Origin: Rostratula benghalensis | Lineage: Eukaryota > Chordata > Aves > Charadriiformes > Rostratulidae | Length of the DNA stretch: 64,000 nt | NCBI GenBank assembly: GCA_013399305.1 | Contig: VXAI01000067.1 | Span: forward strand, 3,369,286 to 3,433,285 | Reading direction: 5' to 3' | Shown here: positions 1-44,381 of the stretch, piece after piece | Position numbering within the stretch: the stretch's first letter is position 1 | Layout: each line of letters opens with the position of its first letter | Notes under the pieces: generated by a model | What the model saw: the letters and a program-made list of their open reading frames with translations, nothing else | Told to the model about the DNA's origin: nothing | Databases searched by the model: none | Translations under genes and position numbers: made by a program

Positions 1-641
1 TACACTGGACCCTCAAAAGACAGCTTCAGATGAAGTCATGGTTTGTTTCTTGGTTTTAAAGAGTAGAATAGGAAGCTCTTGAGAAAGAGTTCATTGTACA
101 GTATAGGAAGTGTCATTGGTTGGGCTGGATCAGGACTTTCAAACCAGTATTATTGTTACCATCTTAATTCTGTAGAGATACACGCAGAGGACTCATTAGG
201 AGGCACTTGACTTTCTACATCTATTCCAAACCAGTCCATGTGTATGGTCTCATTGCTGTGTTGCTGTGGATACTGTCTTTCTGAGGACCTCAAATGCCAT
301 TTTTATCATTAGAAATTCTAAATCAATCCCAGAATCAGTAGCAAAACAGTTCCTGTGTATAAATAATAATTAAAGGAAATGGAAATTAATTGTAAATTAT
401 AATAAATATAAATAATTTCACCTTCTATAGCTTTATTCCTAAGGAGGAAGCTTAATAAATGTAGTCACAAAATATAGAGCAGCATGCTCCAGTTTTGCTG
501 ATTTTTTAAATCATTAATTATTTCCATGGATATTATACAAACTGAGTTTGATTCAACTTGAGTTGATTGTTAATAGCAATCAAATTTTTTGCTTCAAATT
601 CTACAAGATTAGGAGCAAAGCCTTAAATGGTCCTCGTGGTT

Positions 642-880
642 TTAATGGAGTTCATTAAAATGCATTGCGTTCTGCTGTGCCATTCGCCTTCCAAGTTCTG
701 AGCATAGGCTACCATCTACCATCTGGTCATACATGGTGTCCAGGGCTGCGATGGAATCTTTGCCTGATTCAATTTAGTATTAAGCTCCTGAAGCAGCATC
801 ATTTGTGTTGTAAAGTTGAATCCTATCTGCATCTCATCAAGAAGTAATGAAATAGTCCATCATCATTTGCAAAAGGATTG
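642..880 (-). pseudogene. Unidentified protein-like remnant, frameshifted
   Basis: Read on the minus strand, 844 to about 760 encodes LLDEMQIGFNFTTQMMLLQE then LNTKLNQAK. After a one-base shift of frame the reading continues DSIAALDTMYDQMVDGSLCS, ELGRRMAQQNAMHFNELH and a stop at 642-644. A third frame just upstream (about 879-842) reads NPFANDDGLFHYF. The heptad-like leucines and clean composition look like real protein, perhaps a coiled coil, broken by two frameshifts. I do not recognise the parent. A processed or ancient pseudogene within the intron is the likeliest reading. Chance cannot be excluded without a search. Confidence 0.5.
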
Positions 881-3800
881 CTGATACGATGAAAAAGGTT
901 AAATTAGCTCATCCAAGATCCAGTTTCTGTTTTTTCCCACCTTATATATTCCCAAATATAGGATACCACTCCTATCAGTTTAAATGCAGGAAACAAATGT
1001 CGTAACTCCATTCTCTAAGAAAAGAGCAATATTGAAACACCCAGTGCACATTCCTTTTTCCTGAGAGCTGCTCAGAATGGCTGTTCAGGGGATGGATGGC
1101 GCTGCAGCTGCCACTGGGAGAGTTGCTGCTCTGTAGCAGTGCTGCCTTCCTCCTTTTGGGACAGAAGCCAGCAGCCATCTCACCCCTCTGCCTGCTCCTC
1201 TCCTTTGCTTCTTGCCCAGGACAGCCCAGCTAGGAGGCTGCTGTTGTGGTATGGAGGAGACAGTGGGAAGAGCAACTTCCATGCAGTGGCCGTGTGCTAG
1301 AGCAGAGCACAGTGGCTGCAGGTCTCTCTGGACACCAAAGCAGCACATTCGCATGTGAGAGAGTAATGAACTGAAATTAGACATATAATTACTATGTATC
1401 TCTTTTATTCTATGCCCTCTGAAAAGTCTTCTTCAGATCTTTTGTATCTCTAACTTTTTTAATAGTTCAGATCAAATGTCCAAAGCTACCCCGTCTGTTA
1501 GAAAAAGAACATTCTAATTGCTGTTATTATGCTTATCTAATTATGGTAGTGGCCAGAAGTCAAGACCAGGATCAGGCCAGAAATGAATTAGCTGCCGTGT
1601 AAATACAGCAATAGAGAGTCTCAGTCCTGCAGAGCTAAGATGCTGAAGTGTCAGGCCTTATAAAAGAGGTAAACACAGAGGTCATTACAACATTTTATGC
1701 ATTTAAGGTAGATTTGCTTTTTAACTGTGCAGTTGTCCTCAATGCATAAGCAGATAACATCTTCCTCTTTCTCTGAAAGATTCCTCTTTCATGTCAGAAA
1801 CTGATAAAATGATTTGAAAAAGAAGAGGCAGGTCCATGAGTTGATGCTGAGCACAGAGACAGCATAGAAAAAAACCCAAAAAGGCTAATGCTGCCCAGAA
1901 AAAGGTCATGCCATTTGGTGGCAAATTTCAAGTCTATTTTCACTCCAACTTTACAATCTACAAAGTTCCCCTTAAGACAGAATATAGCCTTAGCTTAGAG
2001 GCAGACTCTGGAGTAGATTTGGTGAGACGGGGATGAGGTTATGGAACTGAGAACAGGGCAGCAACCACCAGAAAGCAGGGTTTCGTCAGGCCACCACAAT
2101 ATCAAAGTTCTTCATTTTAGTGACTCTCGTTGGCAATTCAGGCATTTCAACAAATGTATTCCACCCTCATTTTTCTAAACTCCTGAGGAATAAAAAGTCG
2201 TGTGTGGTCTCAGGGGATTCAGAGGGACTGTAAAAACAAAGACAAGGATATTACAGTTAGGGTTAATAATAAACTTGCCTTTGGCATTTCATCAATAAGA
2301 TTGAATGTGACATGCTCAGAGGGAGAGAGGAGTTAGAAAAGCTCTTTGCTCAGCCTGACAGACAGGTAGCAGCAGCCACGTGCTCTGCAAGTGTGAGAGT
2401 CCCATTGAGTAATTATCACCTGCAACACAAGAGATCCCCAGTCTTGCCTACAAGGCACTGTAGCCATACCAAATGGTGCCATTTTGGTGAAGTTAATGAG
2501 ACCCACTAATTAAGACAGACAAAGTGGACAGAACTGACCCCAGGAGCTAAGTTAATATTTCTTTGTGGCAGTGTATTGTGCTGTATTAATGTGTCATCTA
2601 CCTTGGAACTACCCCAGAGGTCTCTAGTGTGGCACGATCTTGAACTTAGGGGCACATCATTTACTGACTTTTTTTTTTTTTAATTACATGCTGAACCGTA
2701 GTCAGAACAGTAATTACTACAGAGTGTTTATACTGCAGTAAAAGTCTACAATAATCTTAATAAGTTAAAGCTTCTTTATTTCTGATTGTAGGTATATTCA
2801 AGCTGCCAGATGTTACTAGAAAGAAATGTAGTGCATCAGTGAATGCCTGACTTCATTATTTAGTCTTAAAAGTTGTCACTCAATAATAGCAGTGGGTAAT
2901 GAAAGCTCTGGCCTTATTTAATCTTCTTTTAACCACTGAGTATTAATCTTGGTCTGAAACATTATTGGCTCTTGCCCAGGCAGTCACTGATGGTAAAACA
3001 TTTGTGTATAAACTTTTCCAGTGTTGCCTAATTGTGAGCAAGACAATTTTGCTAGTCAACATATACTAGTTCTACCATGCCAGATAGGTCATTAGACTGT
3101 AAATGATGCTTTAAATGAGCCCTACACCGATAAATAATTAGTGTTTATTTATAGCTCCCATGGCCCTGTCCTCTCCCCATAAACCAATGAGTTGAGCATC
3201 AAGTAAAGGGGAATTGTTCTGTTCAGCTGAAGGAGCTGCACATCACCTCCTGGAGCAGGAAGCGAGCTCTGTTTTATACCAGGGGACAGGCAAGATTTCC
3301 TCTGTAGCTTATGAGGTATATCAACCCAAAAGAATAATTTGACTCTTCTTTCTTCCTGTCATTGAGTACTGTTCTTCACCAGCCAGACGCTACAACTTCA
3401 TTGCAACTCACATTTTTAGAAAAACTAGTTACATCTTTTGACTGAAATAATTTTATGGCTGGTACAAAAAAAAAGAAAAAAGAAATGAAGTAAAGCCATC
3501 ACTTTGTCCTCGCAGAAAGTGGCTTAAAGGACCTACACTGTTTAGTGCAATTCTGCATCTGTTAGTGGAGAAAAGGTTCATCTTTTTCCTCCTACAGGAG
3601 GAACCACAGTCCCTAACACAGTCATGCAGTCCAGCAGCCAGGGAGTGAATTTCCCAGTCCTGTTTCTTGGGAGTTTTATTCTGCTCATCTGTGCAGGGTG
3701 GAGCTGCGTAATGCTCACACAGTGGGAGTGGGACCTAACTGCTGCATCTCTCTCTGAATCCACTTATATTTTGGATTTATTTCCCTTTAGAAATATTACC

Positions 3801-5964
3801 CAATGGCAGCTTTCTTAAAAGAAAATACTTTTCTTTATCAACTAGAATAAAACATTTGAGTAAAAGAAAATCTAAATAACGAGCAACTGGCATCCTATAT
3901 TTAATCCCACCTATTCTTAAACTTCACACTAAAACACTTCGTAAAAGCTTTCCTCATACAGCAAATAACTCTTCCTTCTCCCAGCCTCTATTTTATGAAG
4001 TTGAAGAATCAGACTTTTACTTTCAGGACTTTCTCACATACTCAGTAGTCCCTTTTGTCTCCCACAGATAAAAGAGTTATGTTTCCCCTTACTGGCAAGT
4101 GCATTAGTTCTACACTAAACATCAGACAGTGGTTCCAGCGCTCCTGGGAGAACAGGATAAATCCATTAAAACTGCTTGTTTCCACATTATCTTTTAATAA
4201 GCTTTAAGTGCAATTTGCTGATTAACAATTAGAGAGCACCTCTATGTTTTTTTTGCCTTTGCTTCTGCTTTAGAGGCAGATCCAGACACAACACAGGTAA
4301 CTATTAAAGTGCAGCCTCACATTTATCTTGCTGCCTGATTATTCCTGTTTTATACTTCATTCTACTAATTGCTTATAAAATGCTACCATGCCTGTTTGGT
4401 AAGGTTTTATGCTCAATTTGCACTCTCGTGACAAGCCAAAGAGCAGAGAAACAAGGCTACATTTTTCCTTCGTGGAAAGATACATTTTTAAAAATTAAAC
4501 GTTACGTAAATGAACATAACCTGTCATAAAAAATGCACCGAAGATGCAAAGCTGAGTATTTTTCAGCAGTTAAGACCCAGTACAATTAAGGCTGCCTTTA
4601 TTAACTTTATTCTCTTTTTCCTCCTGGATTCAAGCATAGCAATATAGCATTTAATTATGTGATAAAATTTCCCAAGAAGCATTTATGTCCACAAAGCGTG
4701 TATATTCTTTATTTTGCAATTTCTATATGTATTAGAGATTTTTGAAAGCCAAAATCAATGTAAACTGGATTCATACACCAGCAGTACTTTCCCTCTTTTA
4801 TTGCTTTCTGATTATGTGATATGAAGAAATGTTGAAACTTCGAAAACTTTGAAACTTCCACCATATCCTTCAGAACCAGGGCTTTAATAGTCATCATTTC
4901 TTCTGCTCTATTCATAGCTTGCATTTCCTTAGGCTTTCCGTGGTCAATTCACATACAAAGCAAAAATTCTATTGACAGAAAAAAAGCATAATCCAGATTA
5001 TTTCAGTCCTTGGAAGCAAGTGCCTGTTTCCCTCTGTAATCAAGAGCAGCCCTGTGTATCCAAAGACAGAATTTTGTCTCTGAGAGTTTGTTCTTCGTAT
5101 GTTACTGATCTGTTTAGGTTTCATGGTACATAAATTTCACTCTGGTGTGATATTGAAGGGTAGAAGCTATACTGAGGTTGGTCTTACTAAATTGTTTGAT
5201 GGACAGGCATTTTTTCTTTGTCTTAATTGCAAGCAGGACAGAGCAAAGTTTCTGCTTAATCAAGCTGTGTATCTTGCATCTTGAGTGGCTCAGGTGATGG
5301 AATACCCACCCGTTTCTGGAACTTTTCTGGAAGTATTTGCCTGTGAAGCAGTAATTAATTGATTGCACTAAGAGGCTACATTTTCAATGAGAAGTAAAAA
5401 AAAAAAAGCAACTAAGTAATGTTAAGAAAATATCAGAGTTAATTTGCCTCAAGTAATTTGAAATGAATGTTCAGGCAATATAAGACAGTAGGTTAAAGAT
5501 GGCAAATGCAATGTTTTAGAGTAGAAAAGAGGGCTGTTTGCAGCAGATTGGCACATCCCTCATTGTCTAATACGTCACATCCCTTAGGAAGTATGTAACG
5601 TTCCCACAAGGCAGTTTGCCTCTCCCAGAAAGCCATGTACAGCTTTGCCTCTTCAGGTGCTGAGCAGCTGGCCCTGAACTCACTTGTGCCCGCTGTGAAA
5701 GGTGAAGCAAAGCACAGCACCCCCAGCAAACGGCCTCTCGCTTGGAGAGCTCCTCCTTGAACATGAAGGGCAATGTCATACCAGCTTTTAAAGTGCGCTG
5801 CATTAAGCCAAGGATTGATTAGGCCACTTCCACTGCAGGTGAGAAGACAAACAAGATCAGTAAAGTCATTTTTTTTCTCATGATTCAGAATGAGACAGTC
5901 TGTCTTCCTTCCCTGATCTCTGTTCAGTGAGGAAATAGGACTCTGTGGTTGAGAAATCTCCGAA

Positions 5965-6138
5965 TGAGACCTACAATGCCTTTCATAATTTATGTGTGAT
6001 CCCTTGGTAAATTCCCTTGGTCTCCCTATACCTCAGTTTCCCATTTGTAAAATGTAATAACACAGCTTAATCACCTCACAGAGATGTTCAAGGTGTAATC
6101 CTTTGTGTTTGTGAAGCGTTCAAAGATATTTTGATGAA
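5965..6138 (+). repeat. Ancient MIR-like (CORE-SINE type) fragment
   Basis: The segment contains the phrase cctcagtttcccatttgta, then aaaatg, a cctcacagagatgtt stretch and ttgtgaagcgttcaaagat. This order (Pol III SINE core, 'cctcagtttcc..tctgtaaaatg', 'cctcacagggttgt', 'gaagcgct') matches the MIR/CORE-SINE consensus known from amniotes. It is strongly diverged, and the ends are approximate. Confidence 0.6.
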
Positions 6139-9100
6139 ATTTTCCAAGTAGATGCGTAGATGCAGGGGAAAGGCTGAATATGTAGAAATCTCTTAGGAAA
6201 GACACAATCTATTTTTAGAAGGAGAATTGGAGGATTTTTAAGTTGTAAATCAGTTGTAAGTGCAATCTAAAAAAGGACATCATGACACAAGTTTTTCAGT
6301 TTTCAGTTTATTATATTTGTCTTGGCACAAAGAGCCCTTTCAGAAAGGCCAGTAGTATTTCACATTATCAAAATCAATGTAAATTATGCATAATAACCAA
6401 TTAGTTGTGTCCTGCTCTCTATTTCATTTAATAACCAGTGACTTCCTTTGCCTTCAGCAAAGTACAAGAACCCTGGGAAGAGATGTCTAGTTGAATGTAA
6501 TGTTTCCTTCTAAATCTGTTATGAAAATTGTTGGAGATTACATTTTTCTTCATTTGGGCCTGATCCAATATGTTACATTCAATCAGAGTCTTCCGGTTCA
6601 TTTCAGCAGTACGGGGATAGCACCCAGAGCACTATTAGCATCGTACCCGCCTTAGAGGAGGCAATGGTGTAGCAACCAACTCCTCTGCTGCAGGGAAACT
6701 GCATTTGGGTCAAGTACCCAAAACCCAGGTGCATCGTACTGGTGTAATGTTTCCAGGGTGATTCAGGGGGCAGAATACCAATTCGCACCCCATCAATATC
6801 ATTCCTCACAGGACTTCCTTGCAACCTCTTCTTCCACTACCCATATGCAATTTTTCCCATGTATATGCTTCCCAATTGTCTGACTGAAAGTTTGGATATA
6901 GCAGGTTTTCTGAAACAGCCATTCTGAAAGAGATAGATGAAACAGCTGGTAGTCTCGAGAATGATCGGTAAGTAATTATTGCAAAAAATATGGAATTATA
7001 TCACAATGGATGAAAACAGCATCTGAGTTTTGACAGGAAATTTTGCAGTTAATCCAAACACAATTCCCTTATGCTTAGTCGCAATCACTTCTGGTTTAAT
7101 AAACTGTAGTGCAATAGCATGTATGTAGCAGTCGAACCAAATGATAAATTTTCTTTGTAGTAATTATTCAACTCTGAAACATTATCTTTAAAGTCTGGAA
7201 ACCAGCCAAGATTTTGTTGTTGTTGTTAGATACATGTACTTATGTATATCTGGTCAATTGGTTCATTTTTTCCAGACAAAATTCCTTCTTGCAGTTTTAG
7301 TTCATAAAGATTTGCAGTATTCTTTCAAACCACCTCAGTAGACATCTTCAAGCGTCTTAACTGTGTGTTGTTGCAAAAGGAGAGGCTAGGAAACTGCTGT
7401 AGAAAACACAATCGGTCTCAGTACCTAAATAAGAGAAAGTTAGAGTTGAACAAAATATTGAATTGATTACCTGAATGTTTAAAACTTTCGTCTTTTATGA
7501 AGGTTGTTAGATTACCCTTTCTCCACTTTTAGCAACTAACACACACCAAAAACCAGGTGGGTACTCAAGGGATGTTATTACCTCGAGGCTGAAAAGGGAG
7601 GATTCTGTAGTGAAGAGCATTCTCTTGCGGTTCGTTAAATGGCATTCTGTCAAGTAGATGTTTCTGCTTAGTAAGTCATCCTTACGTCCTTAACTGACAA
7701 AATACCATGACACTGCAAGCATCTGACAAAAACATAATGGTTGTATTGCAGTTTCTTTTTGTTCCCTGCCTTAAGAAAATCTTCTCAGCTTTCTTTAGTA
7801 ATTGCTGGGAAAATGAGCAAGAAATCAAACGTGATTCTGCAGTATTGCTGTCTGGTCACAGGCCTGTGAGGGAAAGTACCTTGGATTGTAGGCCATCCGA
7901 TAATGTCTCTTGTTACATTTTTTTCTGGAGAAGAACAATTATCTGCATTTAGGTTATTTGCTGAGACAGTGTCACCAGGTCAGTGGCTGATTTCATAATA
8001 CACCAAGCACATTTGCATATATAAATGCATTCCAGATAATAGCGTTTTGGAAGAAAAGTCATCTTTCTTGGTTACACAAACAGCAACTGAAGAGAAGATT
8101 TTTTTATTTTTTCTTTGTCAGCGCTTCTGCTTACTGGCAGTCTCCTTAAAGGTGTTTCTCTAACTGTAATTTGTCCAACTGAGACGATGAAACAACTCTG
8201 TGCAGTGCTGGCTGTAGTTGCAGCTGCAATATCTATTCCTGAAACCTGTGGAAAGCCTATGTGCATTGGAGCATTACCACAAGGAGATATTTAAAAACCC
8301 ACAGTGTAATCAGTACTGTAAAAAAAGATGCTCTTACTGGAACTGTGATAAAAGCACCTAAAGTGTCTCGTACCCGCACGTTACAGTTTACAGAAATCTT
8401 ATCAGTAGTTTTTTCATTGATTCATGGTATGGTAATATAGAGCAATGTCCCATTATCACTAATGAGAACTGCAAATTTCCTTGTTATGAAACTCAGTAGA
8501 TTAATGGATACTTATAAGAATATGCTGCACTACAAGGAACATCTCATAAAAGTAGCAGCCCAAAGAAAAGATTCATAATATTAGGATTACTGTACTGGAG
8601 ATTCTGTTTGTCTGGAGTCAGTTATGAGAAAGGTCTCAAAAAAGGTCTCATTGAGTTCTGTTTAAAGCTAGTAACCAATGATGTTATGCCAGGGAGAATT
8701 TGCAGTACTCTCACACAGTGGTTGGGCATGAATAAATCCAGTGTTTAGACAGAAACTGATTTACTGATTTTTCTTGAGTGTGATGAAAAGGCACTGAAGG
8801 TGAAAATGCTAACACAATGTTAAAAAGGCAGTAAGAGTCCACAGGGGCACATCATAAGCCGATTTCCACAAAGCGTAGTAATTCTCTGCATAATAATATG
8901 CTTCTGAAACAGTTATTTCTCGTACGGCATGATGTTACTAGAGTTCTGGTTTAGCATAATAAAACTAAAAATTTCCTGTGAAATGTACCTGGTCAGATCT
9001 GAAAAATACAGAACGTGTATTTCACAGCGCAATTCCCCTGCCAGAGCCCCGAGTTGGTGCATTCAGGTGTGTGTGTATGGCAGAGGATGGGATGTGCCCG

Positions 9101-10249
9101 CTGTTCTATAAAATCAGCTTCGTATCCAAATGTATATGACAGCTCTGTGCAATCCTGTGTTATGGCACGAGCCAAGTAAGGAGCTAAAAGGTTGTTAGAA
9201 AGAGGCGAGTTCTCACTACGCACTATTTACACACGGACATCTTTCCTGACGAGCATCTGTATTGGGGCACTTTTTAAGGGAGATTAAGAGATTAGTCTTT
9301 TGCTGAAGGAAGAATGTGTAAGTGACCAGGCACGTCAAACAGATGAGAACTGCAGAAATTTTAGGAAGCAGTAAGCAGTAAGTGAAGGAAGGATTACTCT
9401 GCCCAAGATTTGTGGATCCATCATTTCATGCAGTGGGAGCAGGAAACGGCAGACTGGAGCAAAGACAAAGCGCCCGTTAGGCGATGGAGAGAAAGAATGG
9501 ACCTCTCGAAGGCAGCTGGGTGGGAAAGACTGCAGAGCATTGTGGGTAAGCTAAAATAAGGATCATAATCCTGGAAGCAAGATGGACATTTTACCCAAAC
9601 CAGTTAAATCAGACTTCAAAAATGCAGAAAGTGGTTACAGGTGGCTCCATGACTCCTGCCATCCAGGACCATCTGCATATCCATCATGCTGGAAACAAGA
9701 GGACACCGAGAAGGTGGAGAAGCCCATTTGAAAAACTTCAAAAACACATTACTAAACCAATTTACCTACCCATGCCACATATAAATCAGCTGCAGAGCTG
9801 CGGAGTCATCTCCTCTTTCTTTTTCTTACCTGTATGTGGTAAATGCAGCCCATTTTCTCATGCAGACTTCACAAATTCATATAACTGGAATTTATAGTTG
9901 TTACTTCATTTGGCAACTACACAGCTAGCGTCATGTTTTCCAGCTTGACACCTCACACGGCTGCTTAACCATTCTGTAACAACCAAAGAAGCACTGAAAG
10001 AACAGGAAGTCAGCAAGTTTCCTCACTGCAGTGAAGAGAGTTGAAAAGCCAAACTCGTGGGCTGCTGTTTGATGTGGTTTGTTTATCTTATCTTATCTTA
10101 AGGGTACTACTGTCTCTAAAAACCATCAAACTAATTGTGCTTTAAAATGCAACGCTGTATGATAATGTCAGTAGTGCATCTCCATGCAGCAATGTTATTT
10201 ACTGTTAGAATGCTATTAAATGCTTTTATTTCAACTCATTCTTTTACAG

Positions 10250-43273
<33,024 letters not shown>

Positions 43274-43582
43274 AATCCCCAAGTAATGCAAGATTTTCAC
43301 TACCAAGAACATAGATACACTGCTGTTGTCCAAATCGTGCATGCATGTGCAAATCTGTGGGAATGTTTAACTGTATTTTCCGTGTTCGCCAGAACTTACG
43401 TACTATATTTGCAAGGTATGTCAAGGAGCTGTATATCTTTTATATATATTTTGGTCTTTGTAAAAGTAATTGTTCCAATTAAGTGCCAAATCTAAGACTA
43501 AGAGTAAATGTTTCATCATGTCTTTTTAAATGTTGATTTCACCTCATTCCTTTATTCCTCAATTCCTTTACTTTTTAACATT

Positions 43583-43617
43583 AATAAATAATTAGGTTTT
43601 TTTAATTGATTAATAAA
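43583..43617 (+). terminator. Proximal alternative polyadenylation signals (two AATAAA)
   Basis: AATAAA occurs at 43583-43588 and again at 43612-43617. A GT-rich stretch follows (ttgtctctgtt, then actgtgttgcttag). Use of these would give a 3'UTR of about 350 nt, against about 1.1 kb with the distal signal. Confidence 0.45.
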
Positions 43618-44375
43618 TTGTCTCTGTTAAACTACTGTGTTGCTTAGTCTGAATTAAGTTACCTCCCTTATTATTATTTTTCAAAGATGTACCTAGTTTT
43701 CCTCAAACTACCATTTTATGCAAGCCTCATTTTAGGTATCTTACTGATAACTTTTTCTATCATTACTACAGATGCAGTTACTTATAGAAAGTGTTTGTAA
43801 TTTTATAATTACCAATATAAAGTAATGATTTTTGCATAAAAAATTGAAAAAGGATGGAAATATTTTATGCTAATCTTTTTCCAACCTTTCATAAATATCA
43901 CTGTGAAGAAATGCTGTTAAAGCAAGTTCTCAAGAAGCTGTGCTTATCAGAGTTTGTTACTGATGTTTGATATCTCGAGATAACTTTGTTCTTCAAAACT
44001 GCCAAGGTAATATCATATTTGTATTAAAAGAGTAAGTCAGTATCTGTAGAAAAAGACTGTCATGCAGTACAGTATATGTGCTTTTAAAAATCATTTTTTA
44101 AATGATATGGTACTGTACAAGGGTTAGTAGTTTGGAATATGTAATGCTGGTTTGTGGTTTGTTTCTAGAAGTTGTTTACGAAAAGAAAAGATGCTGTTAG
44201 CATTTTCACTCAGAGTTATTAACGTTGCTTTACATACTTAGCTGTAACATCAGTTAAGTGCTTTATTTCTTTATTTTTTTTAGAAAAGTTCAACAGTTTG
44301 TACTTATGCAACATTAATATGTATTGCACTAAAGCAAACTCTGTGTCCTGTAAATATGTTTAGTGAGAGATTATA

Positions 44376-44381
44376 AATAAA
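44376..44381 (+). terminator. Distal polyadenylation signal AATAAA of UNC13C
   Basis: A canonical AATAAA in the context ttataaataaagtatg. It is followed within 30 nt by a T-rich stretch (cctttctagttttgtc) that could act as the downstream element. It is the last good signal before gene-free sequence begins. Confidence 0.7.

Larger units (their letters stand above)
1..10249 (+). other. 3' part of a large UNC13C intron
   Basis: No exon of the gene was recognised in this stretch, so the intron before window exon 1 exceeds 10 kb. Apart from the minus-strand pseudogene-like remnant (642-880) and the MIR-like SINE (about 5965-6138), it holds AT-rich unique sequence with short simple runs: TTG repeats near 7213-7227 and TTATC repeats near 10083-10101. 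Open frames here are short and lack splice or coding support. Confidence 0.7.

Noticed and set aside
1085..1384. 99-codon minus-strand frame in locally GC-richer DNA
   Set aside because: Low-complexity composition rich in Ser, Pro, Arg and Ala, with no recognised domain and no splice-site support.
9360..9660. Possible upstream UNC13C exon
   Set aside because: I looked for a frame joining to EHEKQR with a donor ending in G and a conserved Munc13 peptide, and saw none in this or any other part of 1-10249.
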